A stretch of 27,159 bases of DNA from Gemmatimonas sp. UBA2094 (lineage in GTDB: Bacteria; Gemmatimonadota; Gemmatimonadetes; Gemmatimonadales; Gemmatimonadaceae). Below the pieces are notes generated by a model, which made no database searches, was not told the DNA's origin, and saw nothing but the letters and a program-made list of their open reading frames with translations. How positions within the stretch are numbered: position 1 is the stretch's first letter; the number at the start of each line of letters is the position of its first letter. Positions 16,078-23,579 of this stretch are shown in pieces. The stretch lies in the NCBI GenBank assembly GCA_002331565.1, contig DCZC01000210.1, forward strand, positions 1 to 27,159, read 5' to 3'. Both the position numbers and the translations under genes were made by a program.

Positions 16078-16545
16078 ATGCCGGAAACGTTGCCTGTGTT
16101 CCGCGCCGCGACGGCGAACGATCGTGCGGCTATCGAGGTCTTGCTCGTGAGTAACGGACTCCCCGTGGCGGGCGTGGCCGAGTTGCTTGCGGAGGATCCC
16201 ACGTCGTTCGTCGTGGCGCAGGTCGGCGGCCAGTTGGTCGCCACGGCGGCGCTCGAAGCGTGCGGTGAGCACGCCCTGCTACGTTCGGTGGCCGTAAGTG
16301 AAACCTCGCGAACGCGCGGATTGGGCCGCGCCCTCGTGGAGCAGGTCGTGGCGCAGGCCACGACGCGCGGCATCGATGGGCTGTATCTGCTCACGATGAC
16401 GGCCGAAGCGTACTTTCCGCGCTTCGGTTTCGCCCGCGTGGAGCGTGCCGAGGTTCCCCCAAGTGTTGCCCGGACGCTGGAGTTCACCAGCGCCTGTCCG
16501 GCGACGGCCGTTGCCATGCACAAGTCTCTGAGGAATCCGTCGTGA
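16078..16545 (+). CDS. arsN2: GNAT acetyltransferase, ArsN2 type
   Basis: 155 residues, a GNAT N-acetyltransferase fold of the kind repeatedly encoded in ars operons and called ArsN2. After FRAATANDRAAIEVLLVSNGLP come the central strands FVVAQVGGQLVATAALE and ALLRSVAVSETSRTRGLGRALVE, containing the acetyl-CoA pyrophosphate loop (R-x-x-G-x-G/A). LYLLTMTAEAYFPRFGFARVERAEVP is the family's C-terminal signature. The substrate of ArsN2 is not firmly known. ATG 16078, 11 bp after arsM, was chosen over the longer open frame, which overlaps arsM. Its stop overlaps the arsC GTG (GTGA), implying coupled translation. Confidence 0.88.
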   Translation: MPETLPVFRAATANDRAAIEVLLVSNGLPVAGVAELLAEDPTSFVVAQVGGQLVATAALEACGEHALLRSVAVSETSRTRGLGRALVEQVVAQATTRGIDGLYLLTMTAEAYFPRFGFARVERAEVPPSVARTLEFTSACPATAVAMHKSLRNPS

Positions 16546-17045
16546 GCGTTGCCCCCTTTCGCATACTCGTGCTGTGCACCGGCAATTCCGCGCGCAGTCA
16601 GATCGGTGAAGCGCTGTTTGCCGTACGGGGCGCGCAGCGCGCCGCGGGCCTGGTCGAGGCAGAGAGTGCCGGCTCGCGCCCTGCCGCGCGTGTCAATCCG
16701 TTCGCCGAGGAGGTGCTGGCGCACCACGGCATCACGTGGTCCGGGCGGACGCCGAAGCACGTGGACGACGTGATGGCGCAGCCGTTCGATCTGGCCATCA
16801 CCGTGTGCGACAACGCGCGCGACGCGTGTCCTATCTTTCCCAATGCCCGGGCGCACGTGCATTGGGGGCTGCCCGATCCGGCCGATCACACCGAGCCCGA
16901 AGCCGCGCGGGGCGCATTCGCCATCGCCTATGCATCGCTCTCCGCGCGGGTGACCGCGTTGTTGGCCTTGCCGCTGGAATCGATGTCGCCCGCGGAGCTG
17001 TCGGCCGCGGCCGCGCAGATCCACGCCGGGTCGCCCGCGGCGTAG
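16542..17045 (+). CDS. arsC: Arsenate reductase, low-molecular-weight phosphatase type
   Basis: 167 residues. It reduces arsenate to arsenite, probably with thioredoxin, in the manner of S. aureus ArsC. The P-loop is VLCTGNSARSQIGEAL with nucleophile Cys12 and Arg18. The redox pair is in ITVCDNARDACPIFP, Cys89 and Cys96, seven apart as in the thioredoxin-coupled enzymes. HWGLPDP contains the general acid Asp. The C-terminus (about 145-167) is Ala-rich. It starts at GTG 16542, overlapping the arsN2 stop, and ends the operon. Producing As(III) here feeds ArsM, because no efflux pump gene is present in the window. Confidence 0.95.
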   Translation: MSVAPFRILVLCTGNSARSQIGEALFAVRGAQRAAGLVEAESAGSRPAARVNPFAEEVLAHHGITWSGRTPKHVDDVMAQPFDLAITVCDNARDACPIFPNARAHVHWGLPDPADHTEPEAARGAFAIAYASLSARVTALLALPLESMSPAELSAAAAQIHAGSPAA

Positions 17046-17050
17046 CGCTG

Positions 17051-17076
17051 CGACACGCAAGCGCGACACGCAAGCG
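17051..17076. repeat. Two tandem 13-bp copies between arsC and arsN1
   Basis: CGACACGCAAGCG occurs twice in direct succession (17051-17063 and 17064-17076) and fills the 34-bp gap between the convergent genes. It has no clear hairpin or T-tract; recent slippage duplication is the simplest reading. Confidence 0.8.
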
Positions 17077-17079
17077 CGC

Positions 17080-17640
17080 TTACCGCAGTACCGGGTCGAA
17101 CAACCGCTCCACGATCACCACATCCCGCCACGCGCCGTCGAGCATCGCGTGGCGCTCGTAGGTGCCGACCACGCGAAATCCATGGCGCGCGCAGAGCGCC
17201 AAGGAGGCGCGGTTCTCGGGAAAGATGCGAGCGACGAGCTTGGTGATACCGGCGGCCTCGCACTCGGGAAGAAAGGCCGTCATGAGCGCGTCCCCCACGC
17301 CGTGCCCACGCGTCCCGGCCGCCACGTACACGGAATATTCCGCGATGCGTCGGTACGCCTCCCGGGCCCGATATACCGACGCGTGCACCCAGCCGCACAC
17401 GGCCCCCGCCTGCTCGGCGACCAGAAACGGATGGACCGGATAGACGATCGGCCCGGCGGGCGGGGTGAACCACGTGGCGATGTCGTCGGGTGTGCGCTCG
17501 CGCGTTTCGAACGTGGCTCCCCGCCCGCGGATACCCTCGTTGTAGATCGCTGCGATGGCATCGGCGTCGGCCGGGTGCGCCTGACGCACCGGACAGCGGG
17601 GACGGATCGGGGGGACGGCAGGTGCGTCAATGGGGGCCAT
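17080..17640 (-). CDS. arsN1: Arsinothricin/phosphinothricin-type N-acetyltransferase, ArsN1-like
   Basis: 186 residues, a GNAT enzyme of the phosphinothricin acetyltransferase group; the ArsN1 members acetylate the arsenic-containing antibiotic arsinothricin. [38 protein letters not shown] is the typical opening. [24 protein letters not shown] holds the acetyl-CoA loop. [46 protein letters not shown] is the highly conserved C-terminal block. The frame is open much further upstream, but ATG 17640 gives the usual length plus a short Pro-rich lead, and CATATT lies 5 nt before it. It converges on arsC. Context favours ArsN1 over a general PAT; methionine sulfoximine or phosphinothricin remain possible substrates. 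Confidence 0.87.
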   Translation of the reverse strand: MAPIDAPAVPPIRPRCPVRQAHPADADAIAAIYNEGIRGRGATFETRERTPDDIATWFTPPAGPIVYPVHPFLVAEQAGAVCGWVHASVYRAREAYRRIAEYSVYVAAGTRGHGVGDALMTAFLPECEAAGITKLVARIFPENRASLALCARHGFRVVGTYERHAMLDGAWRDVVIVERLFDPVLR

Positions 17641-17645
17641 GTGCC

Positions 17646-17651
17646 AATATG
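17646..17651 (-). promoter_or_regulatory. Putative -10 box (CATATT) of arsN1
   Basis: CATATT on the minus strand ends 5 nt before the arsN1 ATG, with no Shine-Dalgarno and no clear -35. There is no palindrome like the arsR operator here, so ArsR control of arsN1 is not indicated. Confidence 0.35.
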
Positions 17652-17709
17652 TGCGTCGTTGTGGGGAGGCGCTCGGCGCATCGGTACCGTCCCGCCTTGA
17701 TGCGGGCGC

Positions 17710-17715
17710 TATACT
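17710..17715 (+). promoter_or_regulatory. Possible -10 box (TATACT) upstream of the gyrA-like gene
   Basis: TATACT matches five of six -10 consensus bases in the 205-bp gap before the topoisomerase gene and would give a leader of about 130 nt. No good -35 accompanies it. The rest of 17641-17845 shows no other recognisable element. Confidence 0.35.
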
Positions 17716-17845
17716 CCCGCCTATCGTCCGGCCGGTGCACTGCCAATCGGGTAGGGGTCTGGTGCCATTGTCGGCGGCCCCTGCGTTAATTCCCTCTCCC
17801 GACGCGCCGACCCGGCGCGCCGTGCCGTCCATATCGCCGCTCCCG

Positions 17846-20302
17846 ATGCCCCCTCGCACCAAAACCGCCCCCACTCCGTCGCCGCGCCGCGAACGCGTCA
17901 TGCCGCGCGATGTCACCGACGAGATGAAGGATTCGTTCATCAATTACTCGATGAGCGTGATCACCTCGCGCGCGCTACCCGACGTGCGTGATGGGCTCAA
18001 GCCGGTGAATCGCCGAATCCTGTACGCGATGAACGAACTCGGGCTCGCGCCCGGGCGGCCGTTCAAGAAGGCGGCCACGGTGGTGGGTGACGTGCTGGGC
18101 AAGTACCACCCGCATGGTGACAGCAGTGTGTACGATGCGCTGGTGCGCATGGTGCAGGACTTCTCGCTGCGCTATCCGCTCATCGAGGGGCAGGGCAATT
18201 TCGGTTCCATCGACGGCGATCCGGCGGCGGCGTACCGGTACACGGAAGCGCGCATGGCGGCGCCCGGCGTGGCGCTGCTCGAGGGCATCGATCAGGACAC
18301 GGTGGCCTTCGTCCCCAACTTCGACGATCGCCTCAAGGAGCCGTCGGTGTTGCCGGCGGCCATTCCGAATCTGCTCGTGAATGGCGTGAGCGGGATCGCG
18401 GTGGGCATGGCCACCAACATGCCGCCGCACAATCTGCGCGAAATCGGCAAGGCGATCATCCGGGTCATCGAAGACCCCGCGGTCGCGCTCGACGAGCTGC
18501 GCAAGATCGTGAAGGGGCCCGACTTCCCCACGGCGGGGCTCATCGTCGGCAAGGACGGCATCAAGCAGTACATGGAGACCGGGCGCGGGCGCCTCATCAA
18601 CCGGGCGCGCGTGGTGCTCGAGGCCAAGCCCGGCTCGTCGCGGGCGCAGTTGGTGGTCACCGAGTTGCCCTATCAGGCCAACAAGGCGCGCATCATCGAG
18701 CAGATCGCCGACCTGGTGAAGGACGAGAAGCTCGTGGGCATCAGCGCGCTGCGTGACGAGTCGGATCGTGAAGGGCTGCGCGTGGTCGTCGAACTCAAGC
18801 GCGACGCCGAGCCCAAGACGCTGCTGGCGCGCCTCTTCAAACTCACGGGGCTCGAGGTGACGTTCGGCGTCATCAACCTCACGCTCGTGCCGGAGAACGG
18901 GCGCCTGGTACCGCGTGAGCTGGGGCTGCGTGGTCTCATCGACCACTACATCGCGCACCGGCACGAGGTGCTGGTCAAGCGCACCGAGTTCCAGAAGGCG
19001 AAGGCCGAAGCGCGACTGCACATCGTGGAAGGGTTGCTCATCGCGGTGAACGACATCGACCGCGTGGTGCAACTCATCAAGACCGCGAAGGATACCGAAC
19101 AGGCGCACGCGCGTCTCCGCAAGGAATACACGCTGTCGGAGATCCAGGCCGACGCCATACTTTCGCTGCGACTGGCCAAGCTCACCGGCCTCGAGGTCAC
19201 GGCCCTCAAAAACGAAGCGAAGGAGCTCAAGGCGCGCATCAAGGAGCTGTCGGCCCTGCTCAATTCGCGCGAGCAGCGCATGGCGGCGCTGGCGGTGGAA
19301 GTGCAGGAGATCGTGGACAAGTTCGGTGACGGCCGGCGCACCGAGATCATCATGGCGGACATGGCGCTCGAAGTCGCCGAAACCGTGGCCGATGCGGAGA
19401 TCGTGGGCATGCTCACCTACGGGGGGCGTATCGCGCAGCTCCCGCTCCCATCGGGGCGTTCGCGCAAGACGGACGCGGAGCGCGACCTGACGACTGACGA
19501 ACTGCCCTTGGTGAAGGGACGGTTGCGCCACACCGAGTCGATGTTCGTGCTCTCGCAGGATGGGCAGGCGTGGACGCTGTTCGGCAGCGAGTTGCCCACC
19601 GCCGCGCGCAGCGGACGGGGCACGGCGCTCAAGGAGGTCGTCGAGTGGCCGAAGCAGAGCGTGCCGGTGCTCGGCGCAATCGTGCGCGACTTCGCGCATC
19701 CGCTGTTCGTCACCATGGTCACCGCCGCCGGTCAGGTGAAGCGCACGGTCATCAAGGAGTTCCGCAACGCGCGCCTCGCCGGCATCAGGGCGATCCGGCT
19801 CGACACAGGCGATCGCATCGTGGGCGCGGCGCTCACCACCGGTCAGGACGACCTGCTGCTGGCCACCAAGGCGGGGCAGGTGATCCGCTTCCACGAGAGC
19901 GAAGTGCGCGACATGGGGCGCGACGCCGGCGGTGTGCGCGGTATTGCCCTCAAGGACGGTGACACAGTGGTGGCGATGGCCGTCGGCCATGCCGGGCAGG
20001 TGGTGTGCGCGGGCACGTCGCAGGGGTACGCCAAGCGCGTGAGCGTGGATGCCGTGCCGCTGCAGGGGCGTGGCGGGCAGGGTGTGCAACTGCTCACGGC
20101 GGCCGAGCGGGCGGGGACGGTGGTGGGTCTGGTCACCGTGACGGGCGACGTCGCTGCGCGCTTCGTGACCGGCACCGGTGACACGGTGGAGGTGGACGAA
20201 GACGAGGTGCCGGTCGTCGCCCGTGCAACGCGCGCCGTTCAGCTCTCAGCGTGGCCGGGTAGCCTCACGGCGGTGTCGCTCGTGTCGGCGCCCACCGAAT
20301 AG
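17846..20302 (+). CDS. gyrA: Type IIA topoisomerase subunit A (DNA gyrase A-like)
   Basis: 818 residues from ATG 17846. The core is GyrA-like: [38 protein letters not shown], then [17 protein letters not shown], and [23 protein letters not shown] with catalytic Tyr132. The quinolone region keeps Ser93 and Asp97 (E. coli Ser83/Asp87). The coiled-coil gate region follows (about 400-500). The C-terminal domain has the repeated blades of a GyrA beta-pinwheel, for example [35 protein letters not shown] and [21 protein letters not shown]. However, the first blade has [14 protein letters not shown] where the GyrA box (QRRGGKG) is expected. So it may be gyrase A or work as topoisomerase IV A. No gyrB/parE is adjacent. 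ATG 17900 is an alternative start; neither has a clear ribosome site. Confidence 0.85.
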   Translation: MPPRTKTAPTPSPRRERVMPRDVTDEMKDSFINYSMSVITSRALPDVRDGLKPVNRRILYAMNELGLAPGRPFKKAATVVGDVLGKYHPHGDSSVYDALVRMVQDFSLRYPLIEGQGNFGSIDGDPAAAYRYTEARMAAPGVALLEGIDQDTVAFVPNFDDRLKEPSVLPAAIPNLLVNGVSGIAVGMATNMPPHNLREIGKAIIRVIEDPAVALDELRKIVKGPDFPTAGLIVGKDGIKQYMETGRGRLINRARVVLEAKPGSSRAQLVVTELPYQANKARIIEQIADLVKDEKLVGISALRDESDREGLRVVVELKRDAEPKTLLARLFKLTGLEVTFGVINLTLVPENGRLVPRELGLRGLIDHYIAHRHEVLVKRTEFQKAKAEARLHIVEGLLIAVNDIDRVVQLIKTAKDTEQAHARLRKEYTLSEIQADAILSLRLAKLTGLEVTALKNEAKELKARIKELSALLNSREQRMAALAVEVQEIVDKFGDGRRTEIIMADMALEVAETVADAEIVGMLTYGGRIAQLPLPSGRSRKTDAERDLTTDELPLVKGRLRHTESMFVLSQDGQAWTLFGSELPTAARSGRGTALKEVVEWPKQSVPVLGAIVRDFAHPLFVTMVTAAGQVKRTVIKEFRNARLAGIRAIRLDTGDRIVGAALTTGQDDLLLATKAGQVIRFHESEVRDMGRDAGGVRGIALKDGDTVVAMAVGHAGQVVCAGTSQGYAKRVSVDAVPLQGRGGQGVQLLTAAERAGTVVGLVTVTGDVAARFVTGTGDTVEVDEDEVPVVARATRAVQLSAWPGSLTAVSLVSAPTE

Positions 20303-20458
20303 CCCCGTGCGTGGAGGGCCGCATCCTTTAGCGAAACGGCCTCGCGACTGACGGTGCGCGAGACGGCGGATCCGGTGGCAGATTGGAGCATGCCTCCACA
20401 TCTGCCTCCCAGTCCGTTGAATGGCCCTTTTCCCGACCAACTCCTGGAGACGGCCGCG

Positions 20459-21868
20459 ATGTCCCGGCGCGCGCTGCTGCGTCACACCGTGCTCACGACG
20501 ATCAGTGGCCGGCTGATCGGCTCCGCTGGTGTGGCACCGGTGCTCACGCCGGTCCCCAACGCCCTTGCCCTGCCGCTCGCCGCACCGCGTGAGCAATCGC
20601 GTACGCGCCCACGGCCGACCGCGGCCCAACTCGCGTGGCAGCGTGAGGAACTCGCGATCTTCGTGCACTTCGGCATCAATACCTTCACCGATCGCGAGTG
20701 GGGAGACGGCACGGAGTCGCCGGCATTATTCAATCCTGATCGCCTCGATGCACGACAGTGGGCCCGCGCCGCCCGTCGTGCCGGTGCGAAGGCGATGATC
20801 CTCACGGCCAAGCATCACGACGGATTCTGTCTGTGGCCGACCGCGACCACAAAGCACTCGGTCGCCTCGAGTCCGTGGCACGGTGGCACGGGTGATGTCG
20901 TGCGCGACTTCGTAAGTGCTTGTCGCGCCGAGGGGCTCAAACCCGGACTCTACTGTTCGCCATGGGACCGCAACCACCCGGCGTATGGGGATTCCCCGCG
21001 TTACAACGACGTGTACATCGCGCAGCTCACCGAACTGCTCACCAACTACGGACCGCTCAGCGAAGTCTGGTTTGATGGCGCCAACGGTGAAGGGCCGAAC
21101 GGCAAGCGGCAGGTGTACGACTGGCCGCGCACCTGGGCGCTCGTGCGCAGGTTGCAACCCGACGCCGTGATCTTCTCCGACGCCGGCCCCGACGTGCGCT
21201 GGATCGGCAACGAGCGCGGCGTGGCCGGCGAGACCTGCTGGAGCACCATCCGCGCAGCATCGGTGCCGTACATCGGCGCCAGCGGCGACGAGGTGATTGC
21301 CGCACTGCAGCAGGGGCACGTCGATGGCGATGTGTGGCGTCCCGGCGAGACGGACGTGTCCATCCGGCCGGGCTGGTTCTACCATCCGACAGAGGATGCC
21401 AAAGTCCGTTCGGTGGAGAATCTCGTGGATCTGTATTTCACGAGCGTCGGCCGCAATTCCAAGCTGCTGTTGAACGTACCGCCGACACGGAGCGGCCTGT
21501 TTGCGGAAACCGACGTGGAGCGACTGGCCGGCATGCGCACCGCCCTTGATGCAATGTTTGCCGCCCGCCTCCCGTTGTCGTCGGCAGCGCCACGCACGGT
21601 CGGTCGTGCGTGGCAGCGCACGTTCACGCTGCCCTCGCCGCAACGGCTGAGCGTCATCGATCTCGCGGAGCCGATCGCGCGCGGCCAGCAGGTGACGTCG
21701 TGGCGTGTGCGTGCCGACCGTGCCGACGGCGCGGTACTCGCGTCCGGCACCACGATCGGCCATCGTCAACTCCGCCGCATCGCACCAACCACGGTGCAGC
21801 GATTGGTAGTCGACTACGAGGTAGTGGATGAGCCCGCTGATGTGACGTTGCAGCTGTATCGCGCGTAA
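20459..21868 (+). CDS. GH29 alpha-L-fucosidase-like glycoside hydrolase, Tat-exported
   Basis: 469 residues from ATG 20459, which has GGAGA 8 nt upstream. The N-terminus SRRALLRHTVLTTISGRL is a twin-arginine-type signal, followed by a hydrophobic stretch ending near residue 40, so the folded enzyme probably acts in the periplasm. The barrel reads LAWQREELAIFVHFGINTFTDREWG, ILTAKHHDGFCLWPTATT and GLKPGLYCSPWDRNHP. SEVWFDGANGEG contains Asp206, the expected nucleophile. It continues with ETCWSTI and RPGWFYHPTEDAKVRS, and KLLLNVPPTRSGL closes the barrel. A beta-sandwich-like tail of about 110 residues follows. These features place it in GH29 (retaining alpha-L-fucosidases); whether fucose is the substrate is not proven. 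GTG 20354 and ATG 20390 are in-frame alternatives. The preceding 20303-20458 holds only a small hairpin (CTCGCG/CGCGAG). Confidence 0.88.
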   Translation: MSRRALLRHTVLTTISGRLIGSAGVAPVLTPVPNALALPLAAPREQSRTRPRPTAAQLAWQREELAIFVHFGINTFTDREWGDGTESPALFNPDRLDARQWARAARRAGAKAMILTAKHHDGFCLWPTATTKHSVASSPWHGGTGDVVRDFVSACRAEGLKPGLYCSPWDRNHPAYGDSPRYNDVYIAQLTELLTNYGPLSEVWFDGANGEGPNGKRQVYDWPRTWALVRRLQPDAVIFSDAGPDVRWIGNERGVAGETCWSTIRAASVPYIGASGDEVIAALQQGHVDGDVWRPGETDVSIRPGWFYHPTEDAKVRSVENLVDLYFTSVGRNSKLLLNVPPTRSGLFAETDVERLAGMRTALDAMFAARLPLSSAAPRTVGRAWQRTFTLPSPQRLSVIDLAEPIARGQQVTSWRVRADRADGAVLASGTTIGHRQLRRIAPTTVQRLVVDYEVVDEPADVTLQLYRA

Positions 21869-21923
21869 TGCGCATGGCATGATCAGGCAGATCACGGTCA
21901 CGTAGCGCGCACTGCGTCGCGTA

Positions 21924-22268
21924 ACGCGCGGGACTACGCGCGGTGGACGACGCGTTGGGACCAACGCGCTGGGGAAAACGCGCTGGGACCTACACGTTGG
22001 GACCCACGTGGAAGCAACGCGGTGAACTACGCGGCTGCACCACGCAAAGGACTACGTCACGACCGGCCTTCGGCGGTCGCGTGACGCGGGGAAAAACGCT
22101 GCGCCCGCCAACGGCCGAAGGCCGAGGCGGGTGCCCGTAGTTCCCCGCGTTGTTCAGCGGCGTAATCCACCACGTCACTTCCACGTAGGTCCCAACGTGT
22201 AGGTCCCAGCGCGTTCCTCCCAGCGCGTAGGTCCCAGCGCGTCGTCCACCGCACGTGGTCCCGCGCGT
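21924..22268. repeat. Nested inverted repeat built from 14-bp tandem units
   Basis: This 345-bp element fills almost the whole gap between two convergent genes. The left arm 21924-22014 and the right arm 22178-22268 are reverse complements over 91 bp with 8 mismatches by hand alignment, and weaker complementarity continues inward so that arms of about 132 bp (21924-22055 and 22137-22268) enclose an 81-bp centre. Each arm is itself a tandem array: consensus ACGCGYTGGGACCN recurs at 21950, 21964, 21978, 21992 and, degenerate, at 22006, exactly 14 bp apart, with 11-13-bp variants flanking. The centre has two hairpins (22057-22084 and 22104-22131) with GGCCTTCGGC-type loops. Frames across it are not coding, since 14 is not a multiple of 3. 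Function unknown; see findings. Confidence 0.9.
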
Positions 22269-22282
22269 CCCCCCAGCGTCGT

Positions 22283-23071
22283 TCAGCGAGACAGGAAGAG
22301 CCACACCGCGCTGCCCACGCCGATGGTCGACACGGCACCGCGCACCCACGCTTGCGGCACCTTCTGGGCGAGCCCCGACATCGCATAGCCGCCGGCGCTC
22401 GAGCCGATCGCCATCACGAGCGCGATCGGCCAGTTCACGAGTCCCTTGATGGCGAAGGTGATGGCCGCGATACCGTTGAAGCAGATGCCATTGAAGTTCT
22501 TGAGGCCGTTCATGCGATGGATGTTGGTCATCCCCATGAGGCCGAACGCCGCCAGCATCACGATGCCTGCTCCGGCACCGAAGTAGCCACCATAGATCGC
22601 CACGAGATATTGCCCCAGCATCATCGCGCGCGTGGGCTCGATGGGCGTGGGGCCGTGCGGCACTTCGTCGATGTAGTGGCGGAGCCACTGCATCACGCGC
22701 CCCTGAAACGCGAAGAGCAGCGTGGCGCCGAATACCAGCCACGGGACGATGGCGCGGAACTGTTCGTCGCTCGTGGCCATCAGCAGTGCGGCGCCGGTGA
22801 GGCCGCCGAGCAGACTCGGAATCGCGAGCTTCAGCGCCCACCGCTCGGCGCCCTGCAATTCGCGACGGTATCCCATCATGCTCGCAAACGAACCGGGCCA
22901 CAGGGCCACGGTACTGGTCGCATTGGCCGCCACCGGCGTCACTCCCAGCCCGAGCAAAGCCGGAAAGGTGAGCAAGGTACCGCCGCCGGCGATCGAGTTC
23001 ACGGCACCGGACATCGCGGAGACGGCCGCGATGGCCGCCAATTGCGACAGCGAGGGCTGCGACAGGAGCAT
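22283..23071 (-). CDS. TSUP-family permease (TauE/SafE-like)
   Basis: 262 residues from ATG 23071. Members of this family are inner-membrane exporters or importers of small sulfur-containing anions and other organic anions. The opening AAIAAVSAMSGAVNSIAGGGTLLTFPALLGLGVTPVAANATST is the diagnostic first repeat with the glycine motif. The second repeat shows YLVAIYGGYFGAGAGIVMLAAF and NGLKNFNGICFNGIAAITFAI. Seven to eight hydrophobic segments are evident, with a charged loop (about 120-145) in the middle. The frame extends 30 codons upstream but overlaps the DUF423 gene and reads as Arg-rich, so ATG 23071, 10 bp after that gene's stop, was chosen. The pair forms an operon. Substrate unknown. 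Confidence 0.88.
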   Translation of the reverse strand: MLLSQPSLSQLAAIAAVSAMSGAVNSIAGGGTLLTFPALLGLGVTPVAANATSTVALWPGSFASMMGYRRELQGAERWALKLAIPSLLGGLTGAALLMATSDEQFRAIVPWLVFGATLLFAFQGRVMQWLRHYIDEVPHGPTPIEPTRAMMLGQYLVAIYGGYFGAGAGIVMLAAFGLMGMTNIHRMNGLKNFNGICFNGIAAITFAIKGLVNWPIALVMAIGSSAGGYAMSGLAQKVPQAWVRGAVSTIGVGSAVWLFLSR

Positions 23072-23081
23072 CAAGGTCGGC

Positions 23082-23450
23082 TCATGCCGTACGCGCCGCG
23101 AGCGCGAGACACAGCCAGCCGGCAATGAAGCAGACGCCGCCGAGCGGCGTGATGGCGCCAAGCGCGCGAATGCCGGTGAAGGTCATCGCGTACAAGGAGC
23201 CCGAGAAGAGCACCGTACCAGCCACGAACAGCCACCCCGCGGCGGCACTCAGCGACCCGGGGGCGCGACTCGCCACCCAGGCGACGGCCACCAGCGCCAG
23301 GGCATGGTACATCTGGTATCGCGCACCGGTCTCGAACACCTCGAGCAGCAGTGGTTCGACCTTGGCGCGGAGCGCATGGGCCCCGAAGGCGCCGGCGGCG
23401 ACCGAAATGCCGGCCGACAGGGCACCGATCATGAGAAAGAGGCGGTCCAT
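23082..23450 (-). CDS. DUF423 family small membrane protein
   Basis: 122 residues, the standard size for DUF423 (YgdD/YwdK-like) proteins of four transmembrane helices and unknown function. The family pattern is plain: LFLMIGALSAGISVAAGAFGAHALRAKV, then FETGARYQMYHALALVAVAWV, AAGWLFVAGTVLFSGSLYAMTFTGIRALGAITPLGGVCFIAGWLCLALAA. ATG 23450 was chosen over the longer open frame because it gives the canonical N-terminus. A -10-like TACATT lies 7 nt before the ATG. It is first in the operon with the TSUP permease. Confidence 0.92.
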   Translation of the reverse strand: MDRLFLMIGALSAGISVAAGAFGAHALRAKVEPLLLEVFETGARYQMYHALALVAVAWVASRAPGSLSAAAGWLFVAGTVLFSGSLYAMTFTGIRALGAITPLGGVCFIAGWLCLALAARTA

Positions 23451-23457
23451 AGCCGGA

Positions 23458-23463
23458 AATGTA
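23458..23463 (-). promoter_or_regulatory. Putative -10 box (TACATT) of the DUF423-TSUP operon
   Basis: TACATT on the minus strand ends 7 nt before the DUF423 ATG. There is no Shine-Dalgarno and no convincing -35; a leaderless start is suggested. Confidence 0.4.
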
Positions 23464-23579
23464 GTCGATGCGGGCCACCCACCCACAGGCCGGGAGCGAC
23501 GGCACGGGCGCGGGCTTTCGGCCGGGGAACGCGCGCCGTACCGTTGGGGGGTCGTTTTCTCTCAATTCGTGGAGTCTGC

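Noticed and set aside
17975..20089. 704-codon open frame on the minus strand opposite the topoisomerase gene
   Set aside because: It is a GC-driven shadow: the plus strand encodes an unmistakable GyrA-like protein, and the antisense product is His/Arg-rich without domains.
21943..22140. 65-codon frame inside the inverted repeat
   Set aside because: The 14-bp period shifts frame at each unit and the product is repetitive by construction; no ribosome site.
21924..22268. CRISPR array
   Set aside because: Units are 14 bp with no spacers and are mirrored in two arms; no cas genes nearby.
22722..23579. Long upstream extension of the amidohydrolase frame
   Set aside because: It is antisense to DUF423 and TSUP genes; ATG 23580 has a ribosome site and begins a signal peptide.
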